From the NCBI RefSeq assembly GCF_043290135.1, contig NW_027464603.1, positions 2,519,501-2,583,500 on the forward strand: a stretch of 64,000 nucleotides of DNA, read 5' to 3'. Position 1 is the stretch's first letter; each line of letters opens with the position of its first letter. This DNA comes from Rhipicephalus microplus. Its lineage: Eukaryota > Arthropoda > Arachnida > Ixodida > Ixodidae. Shown piece by piece: positions 39,401 through 53,700 of this stretch. The notes beneath the pieces were generated by a model. The model worked only from the letters and a program-made list of their open reading frames with translations. It did not search any database and had not been told where the DNA came from. Made by a program: the position numbers and the translations under genes.

Positions 39401-39691
39401 CTCCACAACCGGAAACTCCGCAACTAGAAACTCCGCAACCAGAAACTCCACAACCAGAGACTCAACAACTAGAGACTCCACAACTAAAAACTCCACAACT
39501 AGAAACTCTACAACTAGAAACTCCACAACTAGAAACTCCGCAACTAGAAACCCAGCAACTAAAACTCCACAACTAGAAAATCCACACCTATGAATTCCAC
39601 AACTTGAAACTCCACAACTAGAAACTCCACAACTAGAAACTCCACACCTAGAAACTCCGCAACTAGAAACTCCACAACTAGAAACTCCACA
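36412..39691. repeat. mixed modules between the 1286 and 3207 bp tandem families
   Basis: This holds a class B module lacking the usual CAACGA pair (a shorter junction near 36600-36615), long stretches like 26160-28122, then material of the B-to-A type. A 14 bp unit lies near 38333. One-base losses occur near 38508 (CTCCAAGCTAGAGAC) and 38856 (CAACTAAAACTCC). The class A landmark is at 39063. The landmark interval of 2651 bp is the longest in the window. Confidence 0.75.
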
Positions 39692-42600
39692 GCTAGAGAC
39701 TCCATAACTAGGAACTGCACAACTAGAAACTCCACAACTACAGACTCCACAACTACAAACTCCACAACTAGAAACTCCACGACCGGAAACTTCGCAACTA
39801 GAAACTCCACAACTAGAAACTCCACAAATTGAAACACCACAACTAGATACTCCACAACTACAAACTCCACAACTAGAAACTTCACAACTAGAAACTCTGC
39901 AACTAGAAACTCCCCAGCTAGAACGTCCGCAACTAGAAACTCTGCAACTAGAAACTCCGCAACTAGAAACTCCACAACTAGAAACTCCACAACCAGAAAC
40001 TCCACAACTAGAAACTCCGCAACTAGAGACTCCGCAACTAAAAACTCCACAGCTAGAAACTCCGCAACTAGAAACTCCGCAACTAGAATCTCTACAACTA
40101 GAGAGTCCACAGCTATAAACTCCACAACTTGAAACTCTGCAACTCGAAACTCTGCAACTAGAAAATCCCCAACTAGAAACTACACAACTAGAATCTCCGC
40201 AACTCGAAACTGCGCAACTACAAAATCCACAACTAGAAACTTGACAATTGGGAACTCCGCAACTAGAAAATCTACAACTAGAAACTCGAAAACTAAAAAC
40301 TTCAACTAGAAACTCCACAACTAGAAACTCCACAACTAGACACTTTGTAACTAGAAACCCCGCAACTAGAAGCTCCATAACTAGAAACTCCGCAACTAGA
40401 AATTCCACAACTACGAACCTCACAACTTGAAACTCCACAACTAGAAACTCCGCAACTTGAAACTCCACAGCTAGAAACTCCATAACTTGAGACTTCGCAA
40501 CTAGAAACTCGGCAACTAGAAACTCAACAACTAGAAACTCCACAACTAGAAACTCCAAAACTAGAAACTCCACATTTTGAAACACCACAACTAGATACTC
40601 CACAACTACAAATTCCACAACTAGAAACTCCAAATTTAGAAACTCCGCAACTTGAAACTCCACAACTAGAGACTCCATAACAAGGAACTCCAAAACTAAA
40701 AACTCCACAACTACAGACTCCACAACTACAAACTTCACAACTAGAAACTCCACAACCAGAAACTCGGCAACTAGAAACTCCACAACTGGAAATTCCACAA
40801 GCAGAGACTCAACAACTAGAGACTCCACAACTAAAAACTCCACAACTAGAAACTCCACAACTAGAAACTCCACAACTAGAAACTCCGCAACTAGAAACCC
40901 AACAACTAGAAACTCCACAACTAGGAACTACACACCTATAAATTCCACAACTTGAAACTCCACAACTAGAAACTCAACAACTAGAGACTCCACACCTAGA
41001 AACTCCTCAACTAGAAACTCCACAACAAGAAACTTCACAACTAGAAACTATGCAACTAGAAACTCCGCAACTAGAAACTCCACAGCTAGAACATCCGCCA
41101 CTAAAAACTCTGCAACTAGAAACTCCGCAACTAGAAACTCCACAACTAGAGACTCCGCAACTAGAAATTCCACAGCTAGAAACTCCGCAACTAGAGACTC
41201 CGCAACTAGAATCTCCACACCTAGAGAGTCCACAGCTATAAACTCCACAACTCAAAACTCTGCAACCCAAAACTCTGCAACTCAAAACTCTGCAACTAGA
41301 AAATACCCTACTAGAAACTACACAACTAGAATCTCCGCAACTCGAAACTGCGCAACTACAAAATCCACAACTGGAAACTTGACAATTGTAACTCAGCAAC
41401 TAGAAAATCTACCACTAAAAACTCCACAACTAGAAACTCAACAACTAGAAACCCTGCAAATAGAAATTCCACAACTAGAAACTCCACAACTAGACACTTC
41501 GCAACTAGAAACTCCACAACTAGAAACTCCACAACTACGAACCTCACAACTTGAAACTCCACGACTAGAAACTCCGCAACTTGAAACTCCACAGCTAGAA
41601 ACTCCATAACTTGAGACTTCGCAACTAGAAACTCGGCAACTAGAAACTCAACAACTAGAAACTCCACAACTAGAAACTCCAAAACTAGAGACTCCACATT
41701 TTGAAACACCACAACTAGATACTCAATAACTAGAAACTCCACAACTAGAGACTCCATAACTAGGAACTCCACAACTAGAAACTCCACAGCTACAGACTCC
41801 ACAACTACAGACTCCACAACTAGAAACACCACAGCTAGAGACTCCACAACTAGAAACTCCACAAATACGAACCCCACGAATACGAACCCCGCAACTAGAA
41901 GCTCCATAACTAGAAACTACGCAACTAGAAACTCCACAACTTGAGATTTCGCAACTAGAAACTCCACAACTAGAAACACCACAACTAGAGACTCCACAAC
42001 TAGAAACTCCACAACTAGAAACTCCACAACTACGAACCTCACAACTAGAAACTCCACAACTAGAAACTCCACAACTTGGGACTTCGCAACTAGAAACTCC
42101 ACAAATAGAAACTCCACAACTAGAAACTCCGCAACTAGAAACTCCACAGCTAGAAACTCCAAAACTTGAGACTTCGCAACTAGAAAGTCGGCAACTAGAA
42201 ACTCCACAACTAGAAACTCCACAACTAAAAACTCCACAAATTGAAACACCACAACTAGATACTCCACAACTACAAACTCCACAACTAGAAACTCCACAAC
42301 TAAAAACTCCGCAACTAGAAACTCCACTACTAGAAACTTCACAACTAGAGACTTCATATCTTGAAACACCACAACTACATACTCCACAACTACAAATTCC
42401 ACATCTAGAAACTCCAAATTTAGAAACTCCGCAACTAGAAACTCCGCTACTAGAGACTCTATAACTAGGAACTCCACAACTAGAAACTCCACAACTAGAA
42501 ACTCCACAACCGGAAACTCCGCAGCTAGAAACTCCGCAACTAGAAACTCCACAACTAGAAATTCCACAACCAGAGACTAAACAACTTGAGACTCCACAAC

Positions 42601-42898
42601 TAAAAACTCCACAACTAGAAACTCCACAACTAGAAACTCAACAACTAGAAACCCTGCAAATAGAAACTCCCCAACTAGAAACTCCACAACTTGAAACTCC
42701 ACAACTAGAAAATCCGCAACTAGAAACTCCACAGCTAGAAACTCCACAACTTGAGACTTCGCAACTAGAAACTCGGCAACTAGAAACTCAACAACTAGAA
42801 ACTCCGCAACTAGAAACTCCACAACTAGAAACTTCACAACTAGAAACTATGCAACTAGAAACTCCGCAACTAGAAACTCCACAACTAGAGAATCCACA
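39692..42898. repeat. 3207 bp higher-order repeat, tandem copy 1
   Basis: Landmarks 40245 and 41383 recur at 43452 and 44590, exactly 3207 bp on. The left limit is the AGCTAGAGACTCCATAAC unit, before which the copies differ. This copy has private variants such as AAAATACCCTAC near 41301 and CTAGAGACTCCACATT near 41685. Confidence 0.9.
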
Positions 42899-45800
42899 GC
42901 TAGAGACTCCATAACTAGGAACTGCACAACTAGAAACTCCACAACTACAGACTCCACAACTACAAACTCCACAACTAGAAACTCCACGACCGGAAACTTC
43001 GCAACTAGAAAGTCCACAACTAGAAACTCCACAAATTGAAACACCACAACTAGATACTCCACAACTACAAACTCCACAACTAGAAACTTCACAACTAGAA
43101 ACTCTGCAACTAGAAACTCCCCAGCTAGAACGTCCGCAACTAGAAACTCTGCAACTAGAAACTCCGCAACTAGAAACTCCACAACTAGAAACTCCACAAC
43201 CAGAAACTCCACAACTAGAAACTCCGCAACTAGAGACTCCGCAACTAAAAACTCCACAGCTAGAAACTCCGCAACTAGAAACTCCGCAACTAGAATCTCT
43301 ACAACTAGAGAGTCCACAGCTATAAACTCCACAACTTGAAACTCTGCAACTCGAAACTCTGCAACTAGAAAATCCCCAACTAGAAACTACAAAACTAGAA
43401 TCTCCGCAACTCGAAACTTCGCAACTACAAAATCCACAACTAGAAACTTGACAATTGGGAACTCCGCAACTAGAAAATTTACAACTAGAAACTCGAAAAC
43501 TAAAAACTTCAACTAGAAACTCCACAACTAGAAACTCCACAACTACACACTTTGTAACTAGAAACCCCGCAACTAGAAGCTCCATAACTAGAAACTCCGC
43601 GACTAGAAATTCCACAACTACGAACCTCACAACTTGAAACTCCACAACTAGAAACTCCGCAACTTGAAACTCCACAGCTAGAAACTCCATAACTTGAGAC
43701 TTCGCAACTAGAAACTCGGCAACTAGAAACTCAACAACTAGAAACTCCACAACTAGAAACTCCAAAACTAGAAACTCCACATTTTGAAACACCACAACTA
43801 GATACTCCACAACTACAAATTCCACAACTAGAAACTCCAAATTTAGAAACTCCGCAACTTGAAACTCCACAACTAGAGACTCCATAACAAGGAACTCCAA
43901 AACTAAAAACTCCACAACTACAGACTCCACAACTACAAACTTCACAACTAGAAACTCCACAACCAGAAACTCGGCAACTAGAAACTCCACAACTGGAAAT
44001 TCCACAAGCAGAGACTCAACAACTAGAGACTCCACAACTAAAAACTCCACAACTAGAAACTCCACAACTAGAAACTCCACAACTAGAAACTCCGCAACTA
44101 GAAACCCAACAACTAGAAACTCCACAACTAGGAACTACACACCTATAAATTCCACAACTTGAAACTCCACAACTAGAAACTCAACAACTAGAGACTCCAC
44201 ACCTAGAAACTCCTCAACTAGAAACTCCACAACAAGAAACTTCACAACTAGAAACTATGCAACTAGAAACTCCGCAACTAGAAACTCCACAGCTAGAACA
44301 TCCGCCACTAAAAACTCTGCAACTAGAAACTCCGCAACTAGAAACTCCACAACTAGAGACTCCGCAACTAGAAATTCCACAGCTAGAAACTCCGCAACTA
44401 GAGACTCCGCAACTAGAATCTCCACACCTAGAGAGTCCACAGCTATAAACTCCACAACTCAAAACTCTGCAACCCAAAACTCTGCAACTCAAAACTCTGC
44501 AACTAGAAAATACCCAACTAGAAACTACACAACTAGAATCTCCGCAACTCGAAACTGCGCAACTACAAAATCCACAACTGGAAACTTGACAATTGTAACT
44601 CAGCAACTAGAAAATCTACCACTAAAAACTCCACAACTAGAAACTCAACAACTAGAAACCCTGCAAATAGAAATTCCACAACTAGAAACTCCACAACTAG
44701 ACACTTCGCAACTAGAAACTCCACAACTAGAAACTCCACAACTACGAACCTCACAACTTGAAACTCCACAACTAGAAACTCCGCAACTTGAAACTCCACA
44801 GCTAGAAACTCCATAACTTGAGACTTCGCAACTAGAAACTCGGCAACTAGAAACTCAACAACTAGAAACTCCACAACTAGAAACTCCAAAACTAGAAACT
44901 CCACATTTTGAAACACCACAACTAGATACTCAATAACTAGAAACTCCACAACTAGAGACTCCATAACTAGGAACTCCACAACTAGAAACTCCACAGCTAC
45001 AGACTCCACAACTACAGACTCCACAACTAGAAACACCACAGCTAGAGACTCCACAACTAGAAACTCCACAAATACGAACCCCACGAATACGAACCCCGCA
45101 ACTAGAAGCTCCATAACTAGAAACTACGCAACTAGAAACTCCACAACTTGAGATTTCGCAACTAGAAACTCCACAACTAGAAACACCACAACTAGAGACT
45201 CCACAACTAGAAACTCCACAACTAGAAACTCCACAACTACGAACCTCACAACTAGAAACTCCACAACTAGAAACTCCACAACTTGGGACTTCGCAACTAG
45301 AAACTCCACAAATAGAAACTCCACAACTAGAAACTCCGCAACTAGAAACTTCACAGCTAGAAACTCCAAAACTTGAGACTTCGCAACTAGAAAGTCGGCA
45401 ACTAGAAACTCCACAACTAGAAACTCCACAACTAAAAACTCCACAAATTGAAACACCACAACTAGATACTCCACAACTACAAACTCCACAACTAGAAACT
45501 CCACAACTAAAAACTCCGCAACTAGAAACTCCACTACTAGAAACTTCACAACTAGAGACTTCATATCTTGAAACACCACAACTACATACTCCACAACTAC
45601 AAATTCCACATCTAGAAACTCCAAATTTAGAAACTCCGCAACTAGAAACTCCGCTACTAGAGACTCTATAACTAGGAACTCCACAACTAGAAACTCCACA
45701 ACTAGAAACTCCACAACCGGAAACTCCGCAGCTAGAAACTCCGCAACTAGAAACTCCACAACTAGAAATTCCACAACCAGAGACTAAACAACTTGAGACT

Positions 45801-46105
45801 CCACAACTAAAAACTCCACAACTAGAAACTCCACAACTAGAAACTCAACAACTAGAAACCCTGCAAATAGAAACTCCCCAACTAGAAACTCCACAACTTG
45901 AAACTCCACAACTAGAAAATCCGCAACTAGAAACTCCACAGCTAGAAACTCCACAACTTGAGACTTCGCAACTAGAAACTCGGCAACTAGAAACTCAACA
46001 ACTAGAAACTCCGCAACTAGAAACTCCACAACTAGAAACTTCACAACTAGAAACTATGCAACTAGAAACTCCGCAACTAGAAACTCCACAACTAGAGAAT
46101 CCACA
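42899..46105. repeat. 3207 bp higher-order repeat, tandem copy 2
   Basis: The landmarks are at 43452 and 44590. Private changes include AACTACAAAACTAG and ACTTCGCAAC near 43390-43430, where copy 3 reads ACACAACTAG and CTGCGCAAC. Otherwise the variant order is the same as in the flanking copies. Confidence 0.9.
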
Positions 46106-49100
46106 GCTAGAGACTCCATAACTAGGAACTGCACAACTAGAAACTCCACAACTACAGACTCCACAACTACAAACTCCACAACTAGAAACTCCACGACCGG
46201 AAACTTCGCAACTAGAAAGTCCACAACTAGAAACTCCACAAATTGAAACACCACAACTAGATACTCCACAACTACAAACTCCACAACTAGAAACTTCACA
46301 ACTAGAAACTCTGCAACTAGAAACTCCCCAGCTAGAACGTCCGCAACTAGAAACTCTGCAACTAGAAACTCCGCAACTAGAAACTCCACAACTAGAAACT
46401 CCACAACCAGAAACTCCACAACTAGAAACTCCGCAACTAGAGACTCCGCAACTAAAAACTCCACAGCTAGAAACTCCGCAACTAGAAACTCCGCAACTAG
46501 AATCTCTACAACTAGAGAGTCCACAGCTATAAACTCCACAACTTGAAACTCTGCAACTCGAAACTCTGCAACTAGAAAATCCCCAACTAGAAACTACACA
46601 ACTAGAATCTCCGCAACTCGAAACTGCGCAACTACAAAATCCACAACTAGAAACTTGACAATTGGGAACTCCGCAACTAGAAAATTTACAACTAGAAACT
46701 CGAAAACTAAAAACTTCAACTAGAAACTCCACAACTAGAAACTCCACAACTACACACTTTGTAACTAGAAACCCCGCAACTAGAAGCTCCATAACTAGAA
46801 ACTCCGCGACTAGAAATTCCACAACTACGAACCTCACAACTTGAAACTCCACAACTAGAAACTCCGCAACTTGAAACTCCACAGCTAGAAACTCCATAAC
46901 TTGAGACTTCGCAACTAGAAACTCGGCAACTAGAAACTCAACAACTAGAAACTCCACAACTAGAAACTCCAAAACTAGAAACTCCACATTTTGAAACACC
47001 ACAACTAGATACTCCACAACTACAAATTCCACAACTAGAAACTCCAAATTTAGAAACTCCGCAACTTGAAACTCCACAACTAGAGACTCCATAACAAGGA
47101 ACTCCAAAACTAAAAACTCCACAACTACAGACTCCACAACTACAAACTTCACAACTAGAAACTCCACAACCAGAAACTCCGCAACTGGAAACTCCACAAC
47201 TGGAAATTCCACAACCAGAGACTCAACAACTAGAGACTCCACAACTAAAAACTCCACAACTAGAAACTCCACAACTAGAAACTCCACAACTAGAAACTCC
47301 GCAACTAGAAACCCAACAACTAGAAACTCCACAACTAGGAACTACACACCTATAAATTCCACAACTTGAAACTCCACAACTAGAAACTCAACAACTAGAG
47401 ACTCCACACCTAGAAACTCCTCAACTAGAAACTCCACAACAAGAAACTTCACAACTAGAAACTATGCAACTAGAAACTCCGCAACTAGAAACTCCACAGC
47501 TAGAACATCCGCCACTAAAAACTCTGCAACTAGAAACTCCGCAACTAGAAACTCCACAACTAGAGACTCCGCAACTAGAAATTCCACAGCTAGAAACTCC
47601 GCAACTAGAGACTCCGCAACTAGAATCTCCACACCTAGAGAGTCCACAGCTATAAACTCCACAACTCAAAACTCTGCAACCCAAAACTCTGCAACTCAAA
47701 ACTCTGCAACTAGAAAATACCCAACTAGAAACTACACAACTAGAATCTCCGCAACTCGAAACTGCGCAACTACAAAATCCACAACTGGAAACTTGACAAT
47801 TGTAACTCAGCAACTAGAAAATCTACCACTAAAAACTCCACAACTAGAAACTCAACAACTAGAAACCCTGCAAATAGAAATTCCACAACTAGAAACTCCA
47901 CAACTAGACACTTCGCAACTAGAAACTCCACAACTAGAAACTCCACAACTACGAAACTCACAACTTGAAACTCCACAACTAGAAACTCCGCAACTTGAAA
48001 CTCCACAGCTAGAAACTCCATAACTTGAGACTTCGCAACTAGAAACTCGGCAACTAGAAACTCAACAACTAGAAACTCCACAACTAGAAACTCCAAAACT
48101 AGAAACTCCACATTTTGAAACACCACAACTAGATACTCAATAACTAGAAACTCCACAACTAGAGACTCCATAACTAGGAACTCCACAACTAGAAACTCCA
48201 CAGCTACAGACTCCACAACTACAGACTCCACAACTAGAAACACCACAGCTAGAGACTCCACAACTAGAAACTCCACAAATACGAACCCCACGAATACGAA
48301 CCCCGCAACTAGAAGCTCCATAACTAGAAACTACGCAACTAGAAACTCCACAACTTGAGATTTCGCAACTAGAAACTCCACAACTAGAAACACCACAACT
48401 AGAGACTCCACAACTAGAAACTCCACAACTAGAAACTCCACAACTACGAACCTCACAACTAGAAACTCCACAACTAGAAACTCCACAACTTGGGACTTCG
48501 CAACTAGAAACTCCACAAATAGAAACTCCACAACTAGAAACTCCGCAACTAGAAACTCCACAGCTAGAAACTCCAAAACTTGAGACTTCGCAACTAGAAA
48601 GTCGGCAACTAGAAACTCCACAACTAGAAACTCCACAACTAAAAACTCCACAAATTGAAACACCACAACTAGATACTCCACAACTACAAACTCCACAACT
48701 AGAAACTCCACAACTAAAAACTCCGCAACTAGAAACTCCACTACTAGAAACTTCACAACTAGAGACTTCATATCTTGAAACACCACAACTACATACTCCA
48801 CAACTACAAATTCCACATCTAGAAACTCCAAATTTAGAAACTCCGCAACTAGAAACTCCGCTACTAGAGACTCTATAACTAGGAACTCCACAACTAGAAA
48901 CTCCACAACTAGAAACTCCACAACCGGAAACTCCGCAGCTAGAAACTCCGCAACTAGAAACTCCACAACTAGAAATTCCACAACCAGAGACTAAACAACT
49001 TGAGACTCCACAACTAAAAACTCCACAACTAGAAACTCCACAACTAGAAACTCAACAACTAGAAACCCTGCAAATAGAAACTCCCCAACTAGAAACTCCA

Positions 49101-49312
49101 CAACTTGAAACTCCACAACTAGAAAATCCGCAACTAGAAACTCCACAGCTAGAAACTCCACAACTTGAGACTTCGCAACTAGAAACTCGGCAACTAGAAA
49201 CTCAACAACTAGAAACTCCGCAACTAGAAACTCCACAACTAGAAACTTCACAACTAGAAACTATGCAACTAGAAACTCCGCAACTAGAAACTCCACAACT
49301 AGAGAATCCACA
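46106..49312. repeat. 3207 bp higher-order repeat, tandem copy 3
   Basis: The landmarks are at 46659 and 47797. This copy carries the CTACGAAACTCACAAC variant near 47950, shared only with the segment 6744 bp downstream. That shows it was the template of the large duplication. Confidence 0.9.
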
Positions 49313-52300
49313 GCTAGAGACTCCATAACTAGGAACTGCACAACTAGAAACTCCACAACTACAGACTCCACAACTACAAACTCCACAACTAGAAACTCCA
49401 CGACCGGAAACTTCGCAACTAGAAAGTCCACAACTAGAAACTCCACAAATTGAATCACCACAACTAGATACTCCACAACTACAAACTCCACAACTAGAAA
49501 CTTCACAACTAGAAACTCTGCAACTAGAAACTCCCCAGCTAGAACGTCCGCAACTAGAAACTCTGCAACTAGAAACTCCGCAACTAGAAACTCCACAACT
49601 AGAAACTCCACAACCAGAAACTCCACAACTAGAAACTCCGCAACTAGAGACTCCGCAACTAAAAACTCCACAGCTAGAAACTCCGCAACTAGAAACTCCG
49701 CAACTAGAATCTCTACAACTAGAGAGTCCACAGCTATAAACTCCACAACTTGAAACTCTGCAACTCGAAACTCTGCAACTAGAAAATCCCCAACTAGAAA
49801 CTACACAACTAGAATCTCCGCAACTCGAAACTGCGCAACTACAAAATCCACAACTAGAAACTTGACAATTGGGAACTCCGCACTAGAAAATTTACAACTA
49901 GAAACTCGAAAACTAAAAACTTCAACTAGAAACTCCACAACTAGAAACTCCACAACTACACACTTTGTAACTAGAAACCCCGCAACTAGAAGCTCCATAA
50001 CTAGAAACTCCGCGACTAGAAATTCCACAACTACGAACCTCACAACTTGAAACTCCACAACTAGAAACTCCGCAACTTGAAACTCCACAGCTAGAAACTC
50101 CATAACTTGAGACTTCGCAACTAGAAACTCGGCAACTAGAAACTCAACAACTAGAAACTCCACAACTAGAAACTCCAAAACTAGAAACTCCACATTTTGA
50201 AACACCACAACTAGATACTCCACAACTACAAATTCCACAACTAGAAACTCCAAATTTAGAAACTCCGCAACTTGAAACTCCACAACTAGAGACTCCATAA
50301 CAAGGAACTCCAAAACTAAAAACTCCACAACTACAGACTCCACAACTACAAACTTCACAACTAGAAACTCCACAACCAGAAACTCCGCAACTAGAAACTC
50401 CACAACTGGAAATTCCACAACCAGAGACTCAACAACTAGAGACTCCACAACTAAAAACTCCACAACTAGAAACTCCACAACTAGAAACTCCACAACTAGA
50501 AACTCCGCAACTAGAAACCCAACAACTAGAAACTCCACAACTAGGAACTACACACCTATAAATTCCACAACTTGAAACTCCACAACTAGAAACTCAACAA
50601 CTAGAGACTCCACACCTAGAAACTCCGCAACTAGAAACTCCACAACAAGAAACTTCACAACTAGAAACTATGCAACTAGAAACTCCGCAACTAGAAACTC
50701 CACAGCTAGAACATCCGCCACTAAAAACTCTGCAACTAGAAACTCCGCAACTAGAAACTCCACAACTAGAGACTCCGCAACTAGAAATTCCACAGCTAGA
50801 AACTCCGCAACTAGAGACTCCGCAACTAGAATCTCCACACCTAGAGAGTCCACAGCTATAAACTCCACAACTCAAAACTCTGCAACCCAAAACTCTGCAA
50901 CTCAAAACTCTGCAACTAGAAAATCCCCAACTAGAAACTACACAACTAGAATCTCCGCAACTCGAAACTGCGCAACTACAAAATCCACAACTGGAAACTT
51001 GACAATTGGGAACTCAGCAACTAGAAAATCTACAACTAAAAACTCCACAACTAGAAACTCAACAACTAGAAACCCTGCAAATAGAAATTCCACAACTAGA
51101 ATCTCCACAACTAGACACTTCGCAACTAGAAACTCCACAACTAGAAACTCCACAACTACGAACCTCACAACTTGAAACTCCACAACTAGAAACTCCGCAA
51201 CTTGAAACTCCACAGCTAGAAACTCCATAACTTGAGACTTCGCAACTAGAAACTCGGCAACTAGAAACTCAACAACTAGAAACTCCACAACTAGAAACTC
51301 CAAAACTAGAAACTCCACATTTTGAAACACCACAACTAGATACTCCACAACTACAAATTCCACAACTAGAAACTCCAAATTTAGAAACTCCGCAACTTGA
51401 AACTCCACAACTAGAGACTCCATAACAAGGAACTCCAAAACTAAAAACTCCACAACTACAGACTCCACAACTACAAACTTCACAACTAGAAACTCCACAA
51501 CCAGAAACTCCGCAACTAGAAACTCCACAACTGGAAATTCCACAACCAGAGACTCAACAACTAGAGACTCCACAACTAAAAACTCCACAACTAGAAACTC
51601 CACAACTAGAAACTCCACAACTAGAAACTCCGCAACTAGAAACCCAACAACTAGAAACTCCACAACTAGGAACTACACACCTATAAATTCCACAACTTGA
51701 AACTCCACAACTAGAAACTCAACAACTAGAGACTCCACACCTAGAAACTCCGCAACTAGAAACTCCACAACAAGAAACTTCACAACTAGAAACTATGCAA
51801 CTAGAAACTCCGCAACTAGAAACTCCACAGCTAGAACATCCGCCACTAAAAACTCTGCAACTAGAAACTCCGCAACTAGAAACTCCACAACTAGAGACTC
51901 CGCAACTAGAAATTCCACAGCTAGAAACTCCGCAACTAGAGACTCCGCAACTAGAATCTCCACACCTAGAGAGTCCACAGCTATAAACTCCACAACTCAA
52001 AACTCTGCAACCCAAAACTCTGCAACTCAAAACTCTGCAACTAGAAAATCCCCAACTAGAAACTACACAACTAGAATCTCCGCAACTCGAAACTGCGCAA
52101 CTACAAAATCCACAACTGGAAACTTGACAATTGGGAACTCAGCAACTAGAAAATCTACAACTAGAAACTCGAAAACTAAAAACTCCAACTAGAAACTCCA
52201 CAACTAGAAACTCCACAACTAGAAACTCCACAACTAGACACTTTGTAACTAGAAACTCCACAACTAGACACACCACAACTACAAAACTCCGCAACTCGAA

Positions 52301-53700
52301 ACTCCACGACTAGACACTCCACAACTTGAGACTCCACAACGACAGACTCCGCAACGAGAAACTCTGCAACTAGAAACTGCACAGCTAGAAACTTGCAACT
52401 CGAAACTCTGCAACTAGAAACTCCGCAACTAGAAACTCCACAGCTACAAACTCCCCAACTAGAAACTCCGCAACTAGAGACTCCACAACTAGAAATTCCA
52501 TGACTAGAAACTCCAGAATTATAAACTCCACAACTAGAAACTCCACAACTTGAGACTTTGCAACTAGAAACTCGGCAACTAGAAGCTTAACAACTAGAAA
52601 CTCCACAACTAGAAACTTCACAACTAGAAACTCCACCACTTGAAACACCACAACTAGATACTCCGCAACTACAAATTCTACAACTAGAAACTCCACAACT
52701 AGAAACTCCATAACTAGAAACTCCACAACTAGAGACTCCATAACTAGGAACTCCACAACTAGAAACTCCACAGCTACAGACTCCACAACTACAGACTCCA
52801 CAACTAGAAACACCACAGCTAGAGACTCCACAACTAGAAACTCCACAAATACGAACCCCACGAATACGAACCCCGCAACTAGAAGCTCCATAACTAGAAA
52901 CTACGCAACTAGAAACTCCACAACTTGAGATTTCGCAACTAGAAACTCCACAACTAGAAACACCACAACTAGAGACTCCACAACTAGAAACTCCACAACT
53001 AGAAACTCCACAACTACGAACGTCACAACTAGAAACTCCACAACTAGAAACTCCACAACTTGGGACTTCGCAACTAGAAACTCCACAAATAGAAACTCCA
53101 CTACTAGAAACTCCGCAACTAGAAACTCAACAGCTAGAAACTCCAAAACTTGAGACTTCGCAACTAGAAAGTCGGCAACTAGAAACTCCACAACTAAAAA
53201 CTCCACAAATTGAAACACCACAACTAGATACTCCACAACTACAAACTCCACAACTAGAAACTCCACAACTAAAAACTCCGCAACTAGAAACTCCACTACT
53301 AGAAACTTCACAACTAGAGACTCCATATCTTGAAACACCACAACTACACACTCCACAACTACAAATTCCACAACTAGAGAATCCATAATTTGAAACACCA
53401 CAACTAGATACTCCACAACTACAAATTCCACATCTAGAAACTCCAAATTTAGAAACTCTGCAACTAGAAACTCCGCAACTTGAAACTCCACAACTAGAGA
53501 CTCCATAACTAGGAACTCCACAACTAGAAACTCCACAACTACAGACTCCACAACTAGAAACTCTACAACTAGAAACTCCACAACTAGAAACTCCGCAACT
53601 AGAAACTCCACAACTAGAAACTCAACAACTAGAAACCCTGCAAATAGAAACTCCACAACTAGAAACTCCACAACTTGAAACTCCACAACTAGAAACTCCG
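46957..53700. repeat. 6744 bp tandem duplication, copy 1
   Basis: This block is followed directly by its own copy at 53701. Landmark pairs 47797/54541 and 49866/56610 have offset 6744. Pairs 51003/57748 and 52128/58873 have offset 6745. The 1 bp step is the deletion near 49881. Differences seen by eye are that deletion, C at 48544 against T at 55288, and A at 48971 against T at 55715. Both copies share a rare AAGCTT (52583 and 59328). Unit boundaries make the exact breakpoint uncertain by about 15 bp. Confidence 0.92.
49313..50990. repeat. 3207 bp higher-order repeat, partial fourth copy
   Basis: The match to 46106 onward continues through landmark 49866 and stops near the next landmark (51003). 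There this copy has CAATTGGGAAC in place of CAATTGTAAC. A private 1 bp deletion near 49881 (CCGCACTAG) breaks the frames that are open in its sisters. Confidence 0.85.
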
